A DNA stretch of 6,525 nucleotides, from contig CBFHSW010000032.1 in assembly GCA_965658595.1 (NCBI GenBank), positions 1 through 6,525 of the forward strand, read 5' to 3'. This stretch comes from UBA1858 sp965658595 (GTDB lineage: Bacteria; Pseudomonadota; Gammaproteobacteria; UBA4575). This document shows positions 6,388-6,525 of the stretch, piece after piece; within the stretch, counting starts at the first letter, position 1, and every line of letters begins with the position of its first letter. The notes under the pieces are model-generated. The model was not told the origin of the DNA, did no database searches, and saw only the letters and a program-made list of their open reading frames with translations. The position numbers were made by a program, and so were the translations under genes.

Positions 6388-6525
6388 TTATTTTTCGCAA
6401 ACAATTAACATTTAGTGATAATTGTTACATGCAAACATGGTTCTGAAGGTTTTGGGTTTCAGAGTAAAAGCAACTATCTCATGGTTTTTACGCTATGAGA
6501 GTATCAACTGCCTGCTTAGTCTTTT
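6206..6525. other. A+T-rich tail region with no recognisable gene
   Basis: Apart from the doubtful 61-codon frame, no protein, tRNA or insertion-sequence end is recognisable here. The region has three spaced inverted repeats: AACAATTA/TAATTGTT at 6400-6426, TCTGAA/TTCAGA at 6442-6463 and TCTCAT/ATGAGA at 6477-6500. On the minus strand, the last 38 bases read as 11 codons ending in TAA at 6488, which could be the tail of a gene entering from the right, but this is too short to support. Confidence 0.5.
6400..6426. repeat. 8-bp inverted repeat with 11-base spacer
   Basis: AACAATTA at 6400-6407 is repeated inverted as TAATTGTT at 6419-6426. The arms are A+T-rich and no T-run follows, so a terminator role is unlikely. 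It could be an operator-like site or chance in A+T-rich DNA. Confidence 0.5.

Noticed and set aside
6488..6525. C-terminal end of a minus-strand gene entering from the right edge
   Set aside because: Only 11 codons before TAA are visible (KTKQAVDTLIA), too short to identify or to distinguish from chance.

Overview
The window looks like a gammaproteobacterial chromosome of moderate GC. The evidence is gene content: scpA-scpB-rluB on the plus strand, facing a mupP-rmuC-yciK cluster on the minus strand. The proteins resemble Pseudomonas/Legionella-type relatives. A host-associated, decaying genome (Legionellales-like) is possible but is only an inference, drawn from broken reading frames at both ends of the window.

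Positions 1-2451 (plus strand) hold the segregation/condensation and ribosome-modification operon. ScpA (kleisin) and ScpB overlap by 11 nt, and rluB (23S rRNA pseudouridine synthase) follows after 8 nt. The recognisable N-terminus of ScpA is separated from the rest by one in-frame TGA at 109-111, at a position that is usually Leu. A TTG 9 nt further on could restart translation. ScpB carries an acidic, Gln/Ser-rich tail of about 100 residues built partly from 12-bp tandem repeats.

Positions 2452-2614 are a short convergent intergenic region with no convincing terminator. Positions 2615-5415 (minus strand) read, in transcription order, mupP (MurNAc-6-phosphate phosphatase, peptidoglycan recycling), rmuC (membrane-anchored coiled-coil protein with a nuclease-like domain) and yciK (short-chain dehydrogenase). 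The last two overlap by 11 nt. mupP has no ATG before its catalytic motif, and its 5' end abuts foreign-looking DNA.

Positions about 5408-6525 are visibly richer in A+T and look acquired and decayed. They encode a protein resembling the phage-associated BECR-type nuclease (PBECR3-like) toxin domain. Its frame continues through two in-frame stops (TAA at 5927, TAG at 6017) into the missing C-terminal strands of the domain and a Ser/Asp-rich linker, ending at TGA 6203. Two adjacent strong inverted repeats lie just after the TAG. The last 320 bases hold no recognisable gene. This toxin remnant, and the scpA stop, are the parts most worth a second look.
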